A stretch of DNA of 64,000 bases, taken from assembly GCA_018873245.2 (NCBI GenBank), contig JAEMBT020000006.1:2607855-2671854 (forward strand), given 5' to 3'. Below are positions 50,301 to 64,000 of the stretch, one piece after another. Numbering within the stretch: the first letter of the stretch is position 1; the number at the start of each line of letters is the position of its first letter. The translations under genes were made by a program, and so were the position numbers. The notes beneath the pieces were generated by a model, which was not told where the DNA came from, did no database searches, and saw only the letters and a list, made by a program, of their open reading frames with translations. This DNA is from Archegozetes longisetosus (taxonomy: Eukaryota > Arthropoda > Arachnida > Sarcoptiformes > Trhypochthoniidae).

Positions 50301-51840
50301 TTGAAAATTTGGTTAACCCTAAAAAGAATATTAATTATTAAGAGCTAAATAATAAATTTTTGATTTAAGTTGTAACACTTCAATTTTTTACAGTCGTGTT
50401 ATGCATTACGTTTCTCGTCAATTCGAAATACTATAACAGATAGTGCTAATGGGGTAAAGAAAAGAGTCTCATCACAAGGTTTTGTTTCAGACCTTCCGTG
50501 TTAAACAATTTACTGTGACCTGTAGTGGAGATTCCTAGACTAAAAATGCCTAAAGTGTGCTCTACTTCTGAGTTGTAAATCCCTTAATTCTCAATATTTT
50601 GAGTCAAAGCATCGTCTACTTTGATTTGAAACTGAAAATTATTTCAAAAATTATTTAGAAATTTTGTCAAATAGAAATCATATTTGACTATTAATTATTG
50701 ACTTAGTTACTAAATTATCTGTATTTTTACCTGAAAATGCAACATCAATTTTGATAAAGATCCAAATGAAGCCAAACTTTTGATCTAATATAGTTTACTT
50801 AGACATATATTTAATTGGCTGAGAGCCCGAGATTGACGTTGATGAAGGAAATTAACTTTTGCGAACGTAAGATCTCAGAAGGATAACAATTGAACAGTGC
50901 GCACGAAAGTGTTTCTCACGCACCGCAACAGCCTTTACTCTAATAGTGCACACATTGTTGAAGAATTAACTTTTACTTTCGTCTAACTACAAAATATGCA
51001 TTCGATCATATTTTGTATGAGTTGATGGCTAAATGGATAAGTTAATAGCTATTGATGAGACTTTAGTTTCAGCGGGGGTTTTTTACATCCTAATAGAAAA
51101 GTAGACCTAAATATAATTTTCTTAACTAATGCTATGCTGTTGTCCTTTAGGTACTTTTCCATAAATGATTCTCAATTAGCTTGAAGTACAAGATTTTGGG
51201 CTCAAAACATGATTTTGTTACATAAATTAATAATGAAATAGAAAGCATTTCATACGTTGCTATTGAAGTGATCAATTTTCAAGAATGTATTTACTGCTGT
51301 ATTTTGATTCTATTCTAAATTTGTTATTGAGCGTTTTGATCCACATTTTGAGTGAAAAGTAATTTTCGAGACTAAATGATGATTTTTAGATCTTTATTAT
51401 ATAAATTATAAATTGTATTTATAGCGATAGCTTTTGGCCTTCAAATCTAAGGCAAACGCTTACTGATGAATGAATTTCTTTTTCTACTCAAGTTGTGTAT
51501 CGGCTCCTCAAAGAAAATTCAAGTCGATGTTGGAGTCCAAAATCGATTCAATTATACCTGTAGCAAAAGCAGAATAAAAGTTGACTCAAAATTCTAGTCG
51601 ACAATATTTGACATTTTAATCGAAAGCTTTTGTTGCTTAAAATCTGATTGAAGTTCATTGTTGTTCGAGTTTTAGAATAGTTCAGGTGCAATACTATATG
51701 AATGTGCCAGCACTAGAAGCTACCGGATGCGTTCACAAAGGCTATTATGTCACAGTAACTGTAATTAATTATTATACAAAGAATAGATTTTCACCTAAAT
51801 AGCTGTTTGACAATCACTTTTATTTTTCAATCTTGACTCT

Positions 51841-51870
51841 AATGTTATTTAATGTTATTTAATGTTATTT
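51841..51870. repeat. Short tandem repeat (10 bp x 3)
   Basis: Three perfect copies of AATGTTATTT. Confidence 0.9.
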
Positions 51871-54406
51871 ACTCTAGCGTAAAGTTCGATTTATCTAAAT
51901 CATAATTATTTACAACTAAGTTCAGTAGCATTTCTTAGATTGTTAACTTGTGAAAAGCAAAGTATCTAGAGCCCAAATTTTAGTTATTCTACGGGAAAAC
52001 ACGTAAATAATGAAAGGATGTTAGAGAGGCCATAGTTTTAGCATTAATTTGTTATGATTAAGTGTTACCAATGGGAAAAGAAACAGTAAATCTAAACCCA
52101 ATTTCAAGAGTGTATACGTGATAGGATGGACTTGAGCAAGTTTTCATGTATGGCAATAGGTATCAGATAATAGATTATAATTAACACAATTCTATAGAAG
52201 AGTGGATCGAGAAAGCATAGATTTGAAAACTGAGCATTTTTTTGATAACCTTTACGTGCATTTGCTTGAGTCTTGTAGAAGGTCGCAATTAAGCGATTCA
52301 TAGTTTTCAAAGTATTCAAACCGTTGTTAGATATCAAGAGCGGAAATAGTGTGAAACAATTTCAAGTACGACAAAAACGACAATTTCTTAATCTGAACTT
52401 ATTAGCTAGAAAGTAATTTCTAGTAAAATATTTGCAAAGGATGTAGATTTTGATATGGTTTTTCAAACAAATAAAATTTTTTCGCATAACCACAACTCAC
52501 TGATCCCTATATGAAGGATAAAATTGTTGATAAAACTATTCATATTTATACAAATATTAATATTATATCAATCAATTATAACAAAACTATGTTTCGATTA
52601 ATATTAATGAGTGGTTCAAATATAGGGCAATTTTCATATGGAGTAGTAGCACTTTCTGTATAAATATGTATTAATAAGTTTGAAACTCCGAGAGACAGAT
52701 CGAGCATTATAATCTATCCTGATCAATATTATTGGAACTTCATATTTATTTACTCATATAATATGGTAAAAAATGATTCTTTTATGACGTGTTAGAGATG
52801 TAAGGTGTTTTTATTCAGTTAAATCTTTTGTTATAAAATATATAATGAAATCAAGTTTTGACTCAATAGCTGTTGAGATTAATAAAAGATAAAAACTGAT
52901 CTTCGATTTTATCAAAATATGTCAGAATAAGAAAAAACGAATATTTTTTTAAGAATGTATCAAATTATTAGTAGTTTACTGAGTATCTAGATATAGAATT
53001 TTTTTAGATTTCAATTGCAGCTGAAGTGTTTGTGAAACTTGAAAATCAGATAGTTGTCTCACCGAGAAAAAAAACTATTTCTCGATTTCTAGAAAGAATT
53101 TTCTTCTCTACGGATTGTTTAAAAAGTGCCAATTATGAGAATTCAAGGATTGTTGTCGATGACTAGCCATGCATTACACAATATATAACGGATATGTGTC
53201 GACTATAGACTCGAACCTACATTTTGCTAAGTTTTATAATGCCTTCAGAAAACCTAATATTCAATACCTTTAAAAAGTTAGTGCACTGTCGATAACAAAA
53301 ATAGTAGAGAACTTGTTGTGCTTTAACAATAAGGTTGTGCTTTAGAATGTCTCACCTGAGAGTTTGCACAATTTGTTTGTTGTTAAAAATCTATTACTAG
53401 AAAAGTCTTTCTTATTGTGATTTTGTTTAAAAGTTAATAATCATTTCTTCATCAACTTATGTATTTTGTGCTGTGTTTTTGCAAACATTTTACAATTTGC
53501 TATCAAAAAAGTTCTAACAATTAACTGTCAAAAGTTTTTAGTAGAAAATGAAAACTTTTTAATGAAAAAACTTCGCATCTCAACAAGAGCTCAACTTAAG
53601 TTTAAGCCTGTTCAACCTGTATTAAGTTTCATAAAATTGTCAACTATTTGCAACTATTCGTACTGTACGTAAACTTTCAAAATTGTTGTATCCTATGAGT
53701 ACTGTTTTTATCTCTCCAAAAAGTTGATTAATTTATGTATCTATGTGTTTAAAGGTGAACTTATTCAACTAAAGTCTAAAATAATAATCAAACAAACCGT
53801 ACTCAAAGGCCTCGATCACAATCGAGTGTGACTCAAATACAGTTTAGGAGTAATTTTTCATTGAAACACATTGTATTGACTCCTCCTTTTGATATTTACT
53901 GTAGAAACAAAGCCCTAATAGTATTGCCAGAAGGGAAAGACTGGTTCTCAAAGTAAAAAAAGTTTAGTTTGAAGTTTGAAAGTCTGTCGGTCAAGTTCAG
54001 GGACTTTTTGAATTAAAGTTTTACTATAAATCCATTGAACTGTTAGACTCTATCTCATCGTAGTTTCATATATGATATGTTGATAACAGTTTTGAAGCAT
54101 GACTTCAAGTTTAGATAAAGGTTTTCTCTCATCCAAACGAGTTGATACCCTTTTGCGATTAATCATATCATGATAACTATTCAATGCAATGACAGACATT
54201 TAAAGCCAATGACACCTGATTTTTGTGACTTATTGTGCCTTAAAGCGATCCCGGACCAAAGGATTGGATCTATTATTGGGTCATTATATTGATTATTAAA
54301 TGTGAACGTGATTTGTCGATAATTTCAAGTTTTATAGAAAAGTATTTGTGATTCACTTTTCTTTCACTCGCATTTCAATAAGTGTCAATTAGTTACTGTT
54401 GAAAAC

Positions 54407-57400
54407 ATGACAAATATAGTGCCGGCACTATTGCCAGCATTGGTACCGTTGGCCACCTTGTTATGGATACGCGCGGCCGACCACTCAATTTCAATTTCTA
54501 GAAATAATTGGGACCAGGAATATGACTATATAGTTGGTGAGTTTAAATCTTTACTCTCTATTAGACTTTTTTGCCTAAAAGTTACCCGTAAGAAAAATAT
54601 CTATTGAGGTAAAAATGATTTGATTCAAGTTTTACTTATTATCTAGCTGATGAAACGCAATTTGAATTTTTCGTCAAGTTTGACGAAACCAATAGTAATT
54701 ATGTCAGAACATTGTAATAAATTGTTTTCGACGAGCGTAACACTTTTTAGAAGGTTCTAGGCAAAATATCTATTTGTAGAGATTGGGGATAAATTTGTTA
54801 GAAATTATTTTGCCTATTATGTCAAATAATACTACGATTTTTATAAGCAAAGATTAGCACAGATAAATAATTGTAGAAGTGATAAAAATGAATTAATGTA
54901 TTATTTTTTACCTGTATTACAAACAAGAATAAAGTGGTTTTTGTTCTAAAGAGATTGCATCAACAGTAGAAAGTCATTGAGCATAAAATTCCATCCTATG
55001 TTAGCTTTAATAATGATTAGAAACGAACCCCCAATTTGGGTCATTAAATCTGCATATAGTACATATTTCCGCAGCATTGAAATCGAAGTGGTGTCAGCCC
55101 TAGATTTGGCGACCTCATTACCAAATCAGGGGTTTACAGAAGAAGAATCTCCTAATTATTGATCTCTTTATAAAATTTAATAATCCTTTTAATATCCGTT
55201 TAACACATGAAAAAAGCCTCTAATTTTTTGTCTAAATTTTTTCTCATCAAAATGATGATTCACTTACCTTAAAACTAATAATCTGGGTCACTATGTGAGC
55301 CATAATTAATTAGCTCATCAAATGCCAACTTTGATATTAGACAAAAGAAATTAGTCGATTTATAAATAGTAGATTTTTAATATAAGTTATAAGAAAAAAA
55401 TAAATGACCAGTTTAATGGCTGTTGAAGAAGTTGCTTAAAAGTCATACTGTTTTCTCTGTGCAGTTAACACATGTTATGCGCTGTTTTTATTAAGTAAAA
55501 TCTAAAAATAACAACCTTGACCTTTATTTTACCAAATTTATTGTATAGTTATGTCACTCAATTTTTTCCTTATTCTTTAACTAATTTTTCACCCGTTTGT
55601 TAAACAGTTGGCGGCGGATCTGCTGGTGCTGTAATGGCAAATCGATTATCAGAAGATTCATCAATAAAAGTACTACTTTTAGAAGCGGGTGGTTCTGAAA
55701 ATTTGTTCAGTGATATACCGGTAGCTGCGGCAACTCTTCAGATGACACCAATCGATTGGGCTTATCAAACTGAACCACAAGAAGCATCTTGTTTTGGGCT
55801 TATTAATCGAGTAAGAATTTTAGCATAAGTCACATTAAACACTGATTGCAGTGCGTAACTCAATCTTAATAAACCCATCACTTATCCCGTTCTTAAAGCC
55901 AATTATTCAATTCTTCTCTAGTGAGCTATGGTTGCAGTTAACAATAGATATTAAAGCCCTTAATAATCACACGAATGCACAACAAAACTTTACAAGAACT
56001 TTATCATTGAATTGCATGCTTTCATCGAATACATCCATTAGAGAACTATTCAATTTTCTTACTCAATAAGATTTAATTGAATAAAAAAGAAAAATAACAT
56101 TTATTACTATAACTAGCAGTTAATATGCATTTTCATATTGAAAACTTGTTTTAGTCAAGCTAAGAATAAGTAATTGTATCCCATTTTTCTACAATCACTA
56201 TTTATTTGTTCCCGCTCAATATCTAACTTTGATAAAAGGGTCACATAACAATTTTATATTGGTTTTTTACTTATCAGTAACTCAATCTGATTACTTTCAA
56301 TAGCGAAGCCGATGGCCTCGTGGACGAGTACTCGGAGGATCATCTGTTCTTAATTACATGCTTTATATTCGCGGCAATAGTCGTGATTACGATGGCTGGG
56401 CTCAAAACGGTGCTTACGGATGGTCTTGGGAAGAAGTGTTACCTTATTTTATTAAATCAGAAGATAATCGCGACCCAAGTATAGCGTATAATGGTAAGAG
56501 TTATCTTAATTATAAAGGGATAAACTTAATGAACAATTCTACTTCTCAACTTGCATACAATTGAAGTTTCGAATATTTATTCGAAAATCACTATCAGTAA
56601 TACTTTAAGCCTTTGAAAAGTTTCCCTAAAAGTGAACTGATACAACTTTACAACTTTAAACAGATTGAATTTCTGCAGAGCTATTGTGCAGTTGAAAAAA
56701 CTTGACGTTAGCTAAATGTTGTACATATCAATTTTAGTACTTCCAAGTATACAAAAGCTGAAAATAGACGAATCATTTTTGTATAGTATTGAAAAAAATA
56801 CTATTTATAACGTGTTTCAAAAAAATCCTATTGAACGTTACGAAAAATAGAAATGATTAGAAACTATGTGAATGAGAACAGATCTCTTTAATAAAGAGCA
56901 CATATTAGTGTAGGTGTCTATCAGTTATTGGGAGAGCCCACCATTGACTCGATTTGTTGCCATTGAATGGCTTCTATTTTCTCATTGACGGTCATCAATG
57001 AGAGAAAAATGGTTTTTCAATAGTTGCGATAATGCTTTCTTAAAGACTTTTTCATTGTTATGTTCCGCTGTTTTAAGGCTATTGTTTTTCGTTCCGCTGA
57101 TCCAATTTTTAAGTTCAATAGCAAGTAGTCAGCAGTTTTCATAGCTCTAAACCCGTGCTCTACTCTCTATTTATAGTCCAAGTAAAAGACTATTCATCAA
57201 AATTTTTGCTATCAAATCGATTTTAAAACTAAGTGTGACAAATACTTCTGAAATAACACCCAGATTCTTATGAGGCTTTTCTCAAATAATGAACTCATTA
57301 AAGTTTCTAAATATAAAGCCAAAGGTAATGATCACTTGGGACTACAAAGCGCATTCTTGCCACTCAAACTAAAAAATTGCACATACTTCAAGATAACAAG

Positions 57401-60070
57401 TAATTTTCTCGCTAATAAAACTTTCAGACAAATGTCACTTAAGAATTAAATTAAAATATCAATTTTTCATTTTGAGTGCAAACTCTCGAGGCCTTTACTC
57501 ATCAGTACTACTTATAGTACTGCAAATGCAAATAATAACTAACTAATTGAGTATTGATTGCAAAACCTTTTAAAGAAACATTTAATCAGCTGAAAAATCT
57601 TAAGTTTATTGTTCAATTTGTTGAACCATTTTTTAAATTCTAGTAATAACTGTTGAAAATACTAAAAATAATTAATAAAATTAATAAATTAAGCTCGACT
57701 TTTAGAGAAGCTTTTATTCAAATACGAACTATGCTAAATTTCAAATTTTATATTAACCAAACTTAGTGACTTTCCAATTAACAAAGTATTAATGATTACA
57801 ATAATTCTTAAAATATAAACAATAATTATCTAGTTAAATGTCACTTTTTAGGTAATTTTTTCGCTACTTCAAAATAGAGTAGAACTTATTTTTCTAACTT
57901 CAATATAATTGTATTTTATTAAAGGATATCACGGAGTGGGCGGCTTGTTGACAGTGTCTAGTCCTCCGGACGCGAGTCCGATCGCAACCGCATTTACCGA
58001 AGCTGGTAAATACCTGGGCTATCCAAACATTGATCTGAACGGGCCTTTAAATACGGGCTTCGCCATACCTCAGGGAACAGTCCGAAGAGGAGCCCGTTGT
58101 TCGACATCGAAAGCCTTTCTGCAAAGCGCTAGAAATCGACCGAATCTACATGTAGTGACTTTCGCCTATGTCACGAAAGTCATATTCAACGAATTCAAAA
58201 GAGCAGTTGCCGTACAGTTCGATCGGTTCTCCTTGTCTCACATCGTATACGCCAGAAAAGAGATAATACTATCTGGAGGTTCGATAAATTCTGCACAACT
58301 GCTAATGTTATCAGGGGTTGGACCTAAACATCATTTGGAATCCCACGGAATACCAGTAGTGGCCGATTTGCCAGTAGGTCTCAATCTTCAAGATCACATA
58401 TATCCGGGGGAGTACATTTTTCTTGCGAAGGAAAATATTCACTAATCCAGAGACGTATTGTATCGCTGCCTAATATTATCTCATATTTTTCTGCTGGAAG
58501 AGGTAAAGAAAACTTAATACGTTTGCATTTATTTTTCCAAAACTGAATGCATTAAAGATTTGGGTTATAGAAAGGGATCCTATTCATGATTTAACAAAAA
58601 AGATTGATAACGATACTAAAAGTGCTTTTACTTTAGAAAATATTCTTTAGTTTTTGTAAGTATACAAAACCATAGTGCTTCTTTCGTACTTAACAGTCTA
58701 TCAAATTGTATGGTTTAGTACTGGCATAATAGTCAATGTGTAATAGACTGAGCGTCTTGCATCGATTATTGTCAATAGGTTGCATATCTTGCCCACGAAT
58801 TTGGAGTAATTTTATAACCATTATACGAACTACTCTTCCATTTACGTGCAAAAGCTTTGTTTCAAATTTACTAAAAATGCCTTATTTCGTATTCATTTTA
58901 GCTTATTTAATTGGCTCTAAGATATTTGCTTAAAGTTGAAAAAATTCAATTTTACCTTAAAAAATCATTTTATTGATCTCAAATCAAGTTTTGCTAAAGA
59001 ACATGTTTCGGAACAAATAGAGCATTCGTTTCAGTCGAGTAACTATTAGAATTTAATTTAAACACTTGAGTGAATCTTTATTTTTAAGTCTTTGAAGGGA
59101 TGGCACTATAGATAATGAACTTAAATGAGAGAACAAAATAATACAAGAAATGACTGACGCATCAAATTATCAGTAGAAAAAGCTCTAATAGCAATCCGTT
59201 TCTATCTGTCTATAAATCCATTTAAGTTGACGTTTACTAAACCAAAACTTTTATAAACTTTAATTTTCAGGTCCCTTAACAGCCTTTGGCGGTGTTGAAG
59301 GTCTCGGATTTATCAAAACTAAATACACCAATCGATCAGATGACTACCCGGACTTCGAAATACATATGCTGTCAGGTAGTCCGACTTCAGATGACGGCCA
59401 AACTTTTCGTCGGGTTCAGGGTTTCAATAGAGAAATGTGGGAAAAAGTATATGTCCCTTATTTGCCATATGACACCTTCAGTATGTATCCGGTCTTATTG
59501 AGGCCAAAAAGTGTGGGTTATATCAAATTGCGTTCCTCTAATCCATACGATCCGCCAATAATTGATCCAAAATACTTGACACATCCCGACGACATCTTAG
59601 GAGTTGTTGATGCCATGAAGATATCAATAGCTGTAGGTCTGGCTCCGGCCTACAAGAAAATGAATGCTAAACTATTCGAAACTGTATATCCCGGGTGCGA
59701 AATCTACAAGATGTGGTCTGACGAGTACTTGGCGTGTGTGGCCCGAACTTATACGGCCACTATCTATCATCCGGTCGGAACTGCCAAAATGGGTCCGCCG
59801 TGGGATCCGACAGCCGTAGTCGATCCGGAACTGAAGGTTCTCGGAGGTATCAAAGGTCTTCGGGTAGTCGACGGTTCAATTATGCCAAAAATTGTTTCCG
59901 GCAATACGAATGCACCCATTATTATGATAGCTGAGAAAGCTGCAGACATGATCAAAGGCGTACAATTACCGTCAATCAGGATAGCAGATATTCAAGATAA
60001 AACTAACAATCACGATAATGTCGAAGGTTTTTTCAACAATTTATTAGGAAAGAAGAAGAGGAAGCGGTGA
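54407..60070 (+). CDS. GMC oxidoreductase B (glucose dehydrogenase-like), one frameshift
   Basis: Five exons: 54407-54536, 55608-55810, 56304-56493, 57925-58502 and 59271-60070. They total 1901 nt, one base short of a 633-aa protein. The N-terminus is hydrophobic and the FAD motif VVGGGSAG is at about 43-50, the same residues as in gene A. Signature 1 is [19 protein letters not shown] and signature 2 is [16 protein letters not shown]. The catalytic His is in [11 protein letters not shown] and the Asn in SGNTNAP. A C-terminal Lys/Arg-rich end (KKKRKR) differs from gene A. In exon 4 the frame breaks at a five-G run (58406-58410). Frame 1 reads NLQDHIYP and then runs to a stop at 58443-58445; the next frame reads [17 protein letters not shown] and continues to the exon end. 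Family similarity places the shift exactly at the G run. It may be an assembly error or an inactivating mutation; all other motifs and splice sites are intact. Confidence 0.85.
56959..57036. repeat. Degenerate foldback in intron 3 of GMC gene B
   Basis: The core stem TTTTCTCATTGA (56977-56988) pairs with 56995-57008. Outer arms containing TTGTTGCCATTGAA and TTTTTCAATAGTTGCGA are similar in inverted orientation at roughly two thirds of positions. Confidence 0.35.
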
Positions 60071-63000
60071 TTCTTAGGATAACTTAGTGAAATGAATTGA
60101 AAAGTTATTTCGTTGTTAAACTTTGAACTTAAGAAAGCTTATCATTCTAGTGAATATTTCATTGTTTTCCTCCTAATTAAGATTTTTCTTGTTCAACTTC
60201 AACTCAGATTAATCGTTAACTTTTGAGTGAAGTGATTCTTATTTATTTCAGAAGTTAGTTTTTTCAAAGTGAATCTTCGACTGAATATACTTTGCTTTAA
60301 AGTTAATGGTTAGATATTTGTACTAATATCTGAAGAGAAACGGTAAATCCTTTTCAATATTGTTGAAGTAATATTTGCTCAATAATTGATTTTATATTAT
60401 TTCATAATTTCTACTTTTAATCGTATTCGACGTTTACTTAATTTTCAAAAAGAAGTTTTAGATTTTTAAAGATTTTATAAAAGCCATTCTCAAAAATTTG
60501 AACTTTCATTATCCGGAATGTTATAAATTTTGATTGAAACGTTTCTATTATATAAATACAGATCTATATTATAAATAGTATGTTATGTAAATCAATTTTC
60601 TATACTTAAAACGAACTCATTGTAATAATTGTCATATTGGACGAGAACATGAAATGCCACTGAATCTATAAAATGATTGCCTTTTTGTGCCATTTATATA
60701 AAATATATTGTAATTATAATAATATACTTTTGAATTAATGTTCAACTTGTATCATATATAAGATTTGAAGTAAACGAATATTAATAAAATAGTTTCAAAG
60801 CATTCATTGAGATAATACCTAATTTAGTGAAAACTTCGCTTTATCGAACGTTCAGGGAACTTAAAACCAAATTTATTTCATATAAAGTTTATATCAAAAA
60901 TTCATTTTATCCAAGTCATATCTAAAGTTAGTTATATCTAAAGTCAATCAAATTGAAACTTCACTTTACCGAAAGTTGATTGTGTGCAAACTTCTTTATA
61001 ACAGGGCTTTGTGACAGCACATTTTACTGTTTTATTATGATAACAAATATGTTGCTACGAAAAAGACGTGATTTGACTTTTAGTTCGTAACATAGATCGC
61101 ATTTTTATATACAATCAATTTTAAAAGTTATACACATTTATTATATTGATTTATGCTAATGTTTCAAACATACGATTCGGTACAAAATCATTTTTACGAC
61201 GAGTAAAATAAGTTTATATTTAATTGTTTAGTTAATTGTTTGCTTTTACTAGTTTTCTGTTTGAAACAAAATAGCTTTGTAATAGCCAAATAAACAGCAG
61301 CGCAGTTTGAAGATAATAAAAATAAAACGAATTAACTAGTTATGGGTCGTGTAAAAATTAGGTTTCTTTACCCATTCAACAATACCAATGCCAAGGATTT
61401 TGTGTTTTAAGAGCGCAAAACCCCTGTTGTTCACTCTAAATTCATGATAAGTCTATCAACATCTGTCAATTTCTTAAATAATTCGTCAGTCAATTTGAAT
61501 ATTAAGTTATGTTTTACTAGAAACCCAATCATAGGTCCAGACAAAGGCGTTGCGCAAAAAATATCTCATACAGTATTTAAGCGTAAAAAATAGACTTTTA
61601 ATTGAGTAGCTGAGGTCACCATTTTTAATCAATTTCCATCAATAACCCATTATTTTCCAATTGAAAGGTGTACTAAAATTGAAACTTGAGATAAGCCTCA
61701 GAAGACTTGTTTTGTTTTTTCCTAATCTATTCTTTTCCGATCAGTTTGAAATTTTTCAACTTTTCATTTATTAATAACTTTTGATTTAACTTGAAATCCA
61801 TTAGAAATTTGATGATTGTTTGAAAGTTTAGATTGAAATCCTGAAACAGGACTTCACAAGAAGAGGAACTTTAATCACTTATATTGTGAGGAACTAATCG
61901 ATAGTCTATAGAGATTAGAACTAGATTCAAAAGAGTTGACATACTTTTGATTAAATTTAGGATCTGCCGGCCAAAGCTTTCATTTCCTGATAGCTGTTTC
62001 TGTGACTGAATCGCATTTTCTTAATGGTTACATAAGTAAAAAAAAGCATTTACTTAATGAAATAACAATTTTTTGTATGAGACTTACTATTTCTTCATGA
62101 AGTTATTCTCATATTTCTGGTGACCTACAAACGAGTGGGTGTCAAATGAGGAATTGTCAAAATATCAATATGACATAATCAAAATTTTATTAAATTTGTT
62201 ACTCATGGCAACAATTCTTTATATAAGCAATTATTCTCGGAAAAAGATGTTTTTATGCTAACTTAGTGAGAAAGATTCACAGTTTGTGCCAATCAACATA
62301 AGCTTAGGCTCATTCAAATCCAGAGTTTATTAATGAAAGGATCAAAAGTAATAGATCGGAATAATAATAGAAGTATAAAATGTTTTTTTAGTCACAATAT
62401 AATTAGATCCTCGCCATAAGGGATACTACAGAGTAGTTTACTATTCTATAGAAAACAACAGAAGGCGCATATTATATTCCTTAGGCGCATAATTAAGCAA
62501 CGGTATAAGAAATAGATCTCAAATGACGAGCTTCTTTGCAATTAAAAAACGTTTCTTTTTTAAAATAATCAACTTATTTGTAGCTTTGACTGCTTCCAAC
62601 AAATAGTTCAATAATCTTAGTCATAAAACGAATGACTATCAATGAACTTCTGATTAATTACATGGCAAAAATTCGTTAAGAGGTTATTGTTTCAACTGCA
62701 ATCATAGACCGCATATCTTATAGCTATTCCTTTTAGTCTATTGCCCGTATCCTCAAAATGAAAGCCTGTTACAGTTGTTCCTCAAATTAAAATGAATTTC
62801 GAACGCTTAAGGGGCTCGTAATTAAAGGCTTCTCCTACGTAAAACATGACAAAACTTGTCGCAAACAAACGTAAACACTATTTTACTATAATTTCTGAAA
62901 TTAGGTAAAGCGCCTGAAAAAATATAAGTTATTGGATAAGAAGCAAAGGAGCAACCATAAAAGTGAGCAAAAGTTGACTTTCTGTTGGAGCAAGTTACTT

Positions 63001-64000
63001 TTGCTATAAGATCAATTTTACTGTTACTTTCATAGCTTACAAAAGCAAAGTTCTTTTATTAGACTAGTAAATACTATCGAAGATAATTAGCTGAATCTTA
63101 CTGAAGCGGCGATAAAAATTTTATTGTTTCTCCTTTAAGTATTTTGGTTAAACAGTAAATGTCTATTACAATTGTAATTCACATTTTCTCATATGGACTC
63201 AGCCAATAAGTATTATAGTGTATAAGAAAATTCAAACTAAGTTTTAATTTGAATCCATTTTGTCGCTTAAAATCGATTGGTAAAATGACGCTGAGCATTT
63301 ATTCTTAAACATATTAAAGTTTTGACCATGTTTCAGTCATTAGTTTAATGTTGTTCATTTGAAGTTCATATTATGCCGAGTATTTTCAAAGCAATTACAT
63401 AAGTTTTAGATAATGCTATAAAACTAACTTAATTTTCATTGACAACAGTACTATTACTATAATTAGAAAATGAGAGTTGCAAGTAATTTAGCCTTTTCCG
63501 TAGAGCACATGTAGTTGACTGTATATCAAATTAAATCAATTATTGAAGTTTAAAATTTATTGACAAAAATAATCAATCATCATCTAATAGGTTATCGAAT
63601 TTTAAGGTTTACTTAAATAAAGAGTCTGACGAGTTCCACATAATAGTATACATTTCTAAACTCTCGGTTTCTAATTATAGTAACAGTATATGTTAGCATA
63701 GAATGATCAATATTTAATTTGAATTCTTTAGTTTAAAAATGAATCTAAACTTTTAATTTTTCATTATTATGAATTTGGTCTGATGATTACCAGTTGGAAC
63801 AATTTTAAAAATTCATTTAGGCCCGAGAAGAAGAAAACTTTCCAATCTTTAGCTGATAATAAAAGTTCAACTTAGACAAAACGTGCTGAGGGAGACATCC
63901 TTTGGACAAAATCTTAGCAATGCATTTAGATATAGACTCTTTTAAATCTATTGCAATAGATGCCACTGTCTAGAGATTAGGCCTTTAAAGCTTAACTATT
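60071..64000. other. AT-rich 3' flank without a recognised gene
   Basis: This contains the GMC gene B 3' UTR and intergenic sequence. Pogo-like terminal fragments occur at about 60826-60870 and 60955-61015 (AACTTCGCTTTATCGAAC and AACTTCACTTTACCGAAAG). Nothing else was recognised. Confidence 0.45.

Larger units (their letters stand above)
44491..54406. other. 9.9-kb AT-rich intergenic region
   Basis: The neurotrophin promoter should lie at the left end and that of GMC gene B at the right end, but no core element was convincing. Contents seen are a hairpin at 47265-47320, a pogo-like fragment at about 47096-47115 (TACAGTAAAACTTATC) and a three-copy 10-bp repeat at 51841-51870. No protein-like open frame was recognised. 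Confidence 0.5.

Noticed and set aside
52104..52337. 77-aa minus-strand open frame with a hydrophobic stretch
   Set aside because: No recognised family, upstream exon or conserved motif.
53466..53672. 68-aa plus-strand open frame
   Set aside because: Appears to be a chance frame in AT-rich DNA; no motif.
59734..59955. Open frames on both strands overlapping the last exon of GMC gene B
   Set aside because: These are shadows of the conserved GMC C-terminal coding frame.

Overview
This is an AT-rich eukaryotic nuclear window (about 30% G+C by eye) with spliced genes, GT-AG introns of about 80 bp to 4.4 kb, AATAAA signals and many decayed transposons. The gene set points to an arthropod: two insect/crustacean-type GMC (glucose dehydrogenase-like) oxidoreductases, a GM2-activator-like ML protein and the first exons of a secreted protein resembling the arthropod 'Oplophorus-luciferin non-catalytic subunit' LRR family. 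A true neurotrophin, which insects lack but Daphnia has, favours a crustacean or another non-insect arthropod. The species cannot be fixed from the sequence.

Layout. 1-9 kb is a transposon graveyard. A Merlin/ISXO2-type element (103-3542) is split in its left terminal repeat by a hAT element (133-3115, 8-bp target duplication), which itself carries a tRNA-derived SINE (482-837, 16-bp target duplication). A LINE endonuclease fragment follows (4197-5348), then a second hAT element (5700-8690) interrupted by a 510-bp foldback element (7169-7678). 9.2-13.8 kb is GMC gene A (minus strand, 6 exons). 13.8-22.8 kb has no recognisable gene. 22.8-23.5 kb is a decayed Tc1/mariner transposase. 26.3-32.3 kb is a PIH1D1-like gene (plus, 4 exons), whose last intron holds two antisense exons of a secreted protein (28.4-29.3 kb) and a pogo-like MITE. 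33.3-34.2 kb is the GM2-activator-like gene (minus, 3 exons). 39.7-40.3 kb is the 3' end of an unidentified plus-strand gene. 41.6-44.5 kb is the neurotrophin (minus, 2 coding exons). 44.5-54.4 kb is empty apart from small repeats. 54.4-60.1 kb is GMC gene B (plus, 5 exons), with a one-base frameshift at a G run. 60-64 kb shows no gene.

The genes form no operon or evident pathway. Both GMC proteins carry the FAD fold and the catalytic His, start with a hydrophobic N-terminus and share their first exon structure, so they are old paralogues. PIH1D1 belongs to the R2TP HSP90 co-chaperone. The ML protein is a predicted secreted or lysosomal lipid binder. The neurotrophin is a secreted cystine-knot ligand with a furin-type cleavage site. 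Exon joins were worked out by hand from splice consensus, phase and family similarity; none was tested against transcripts.
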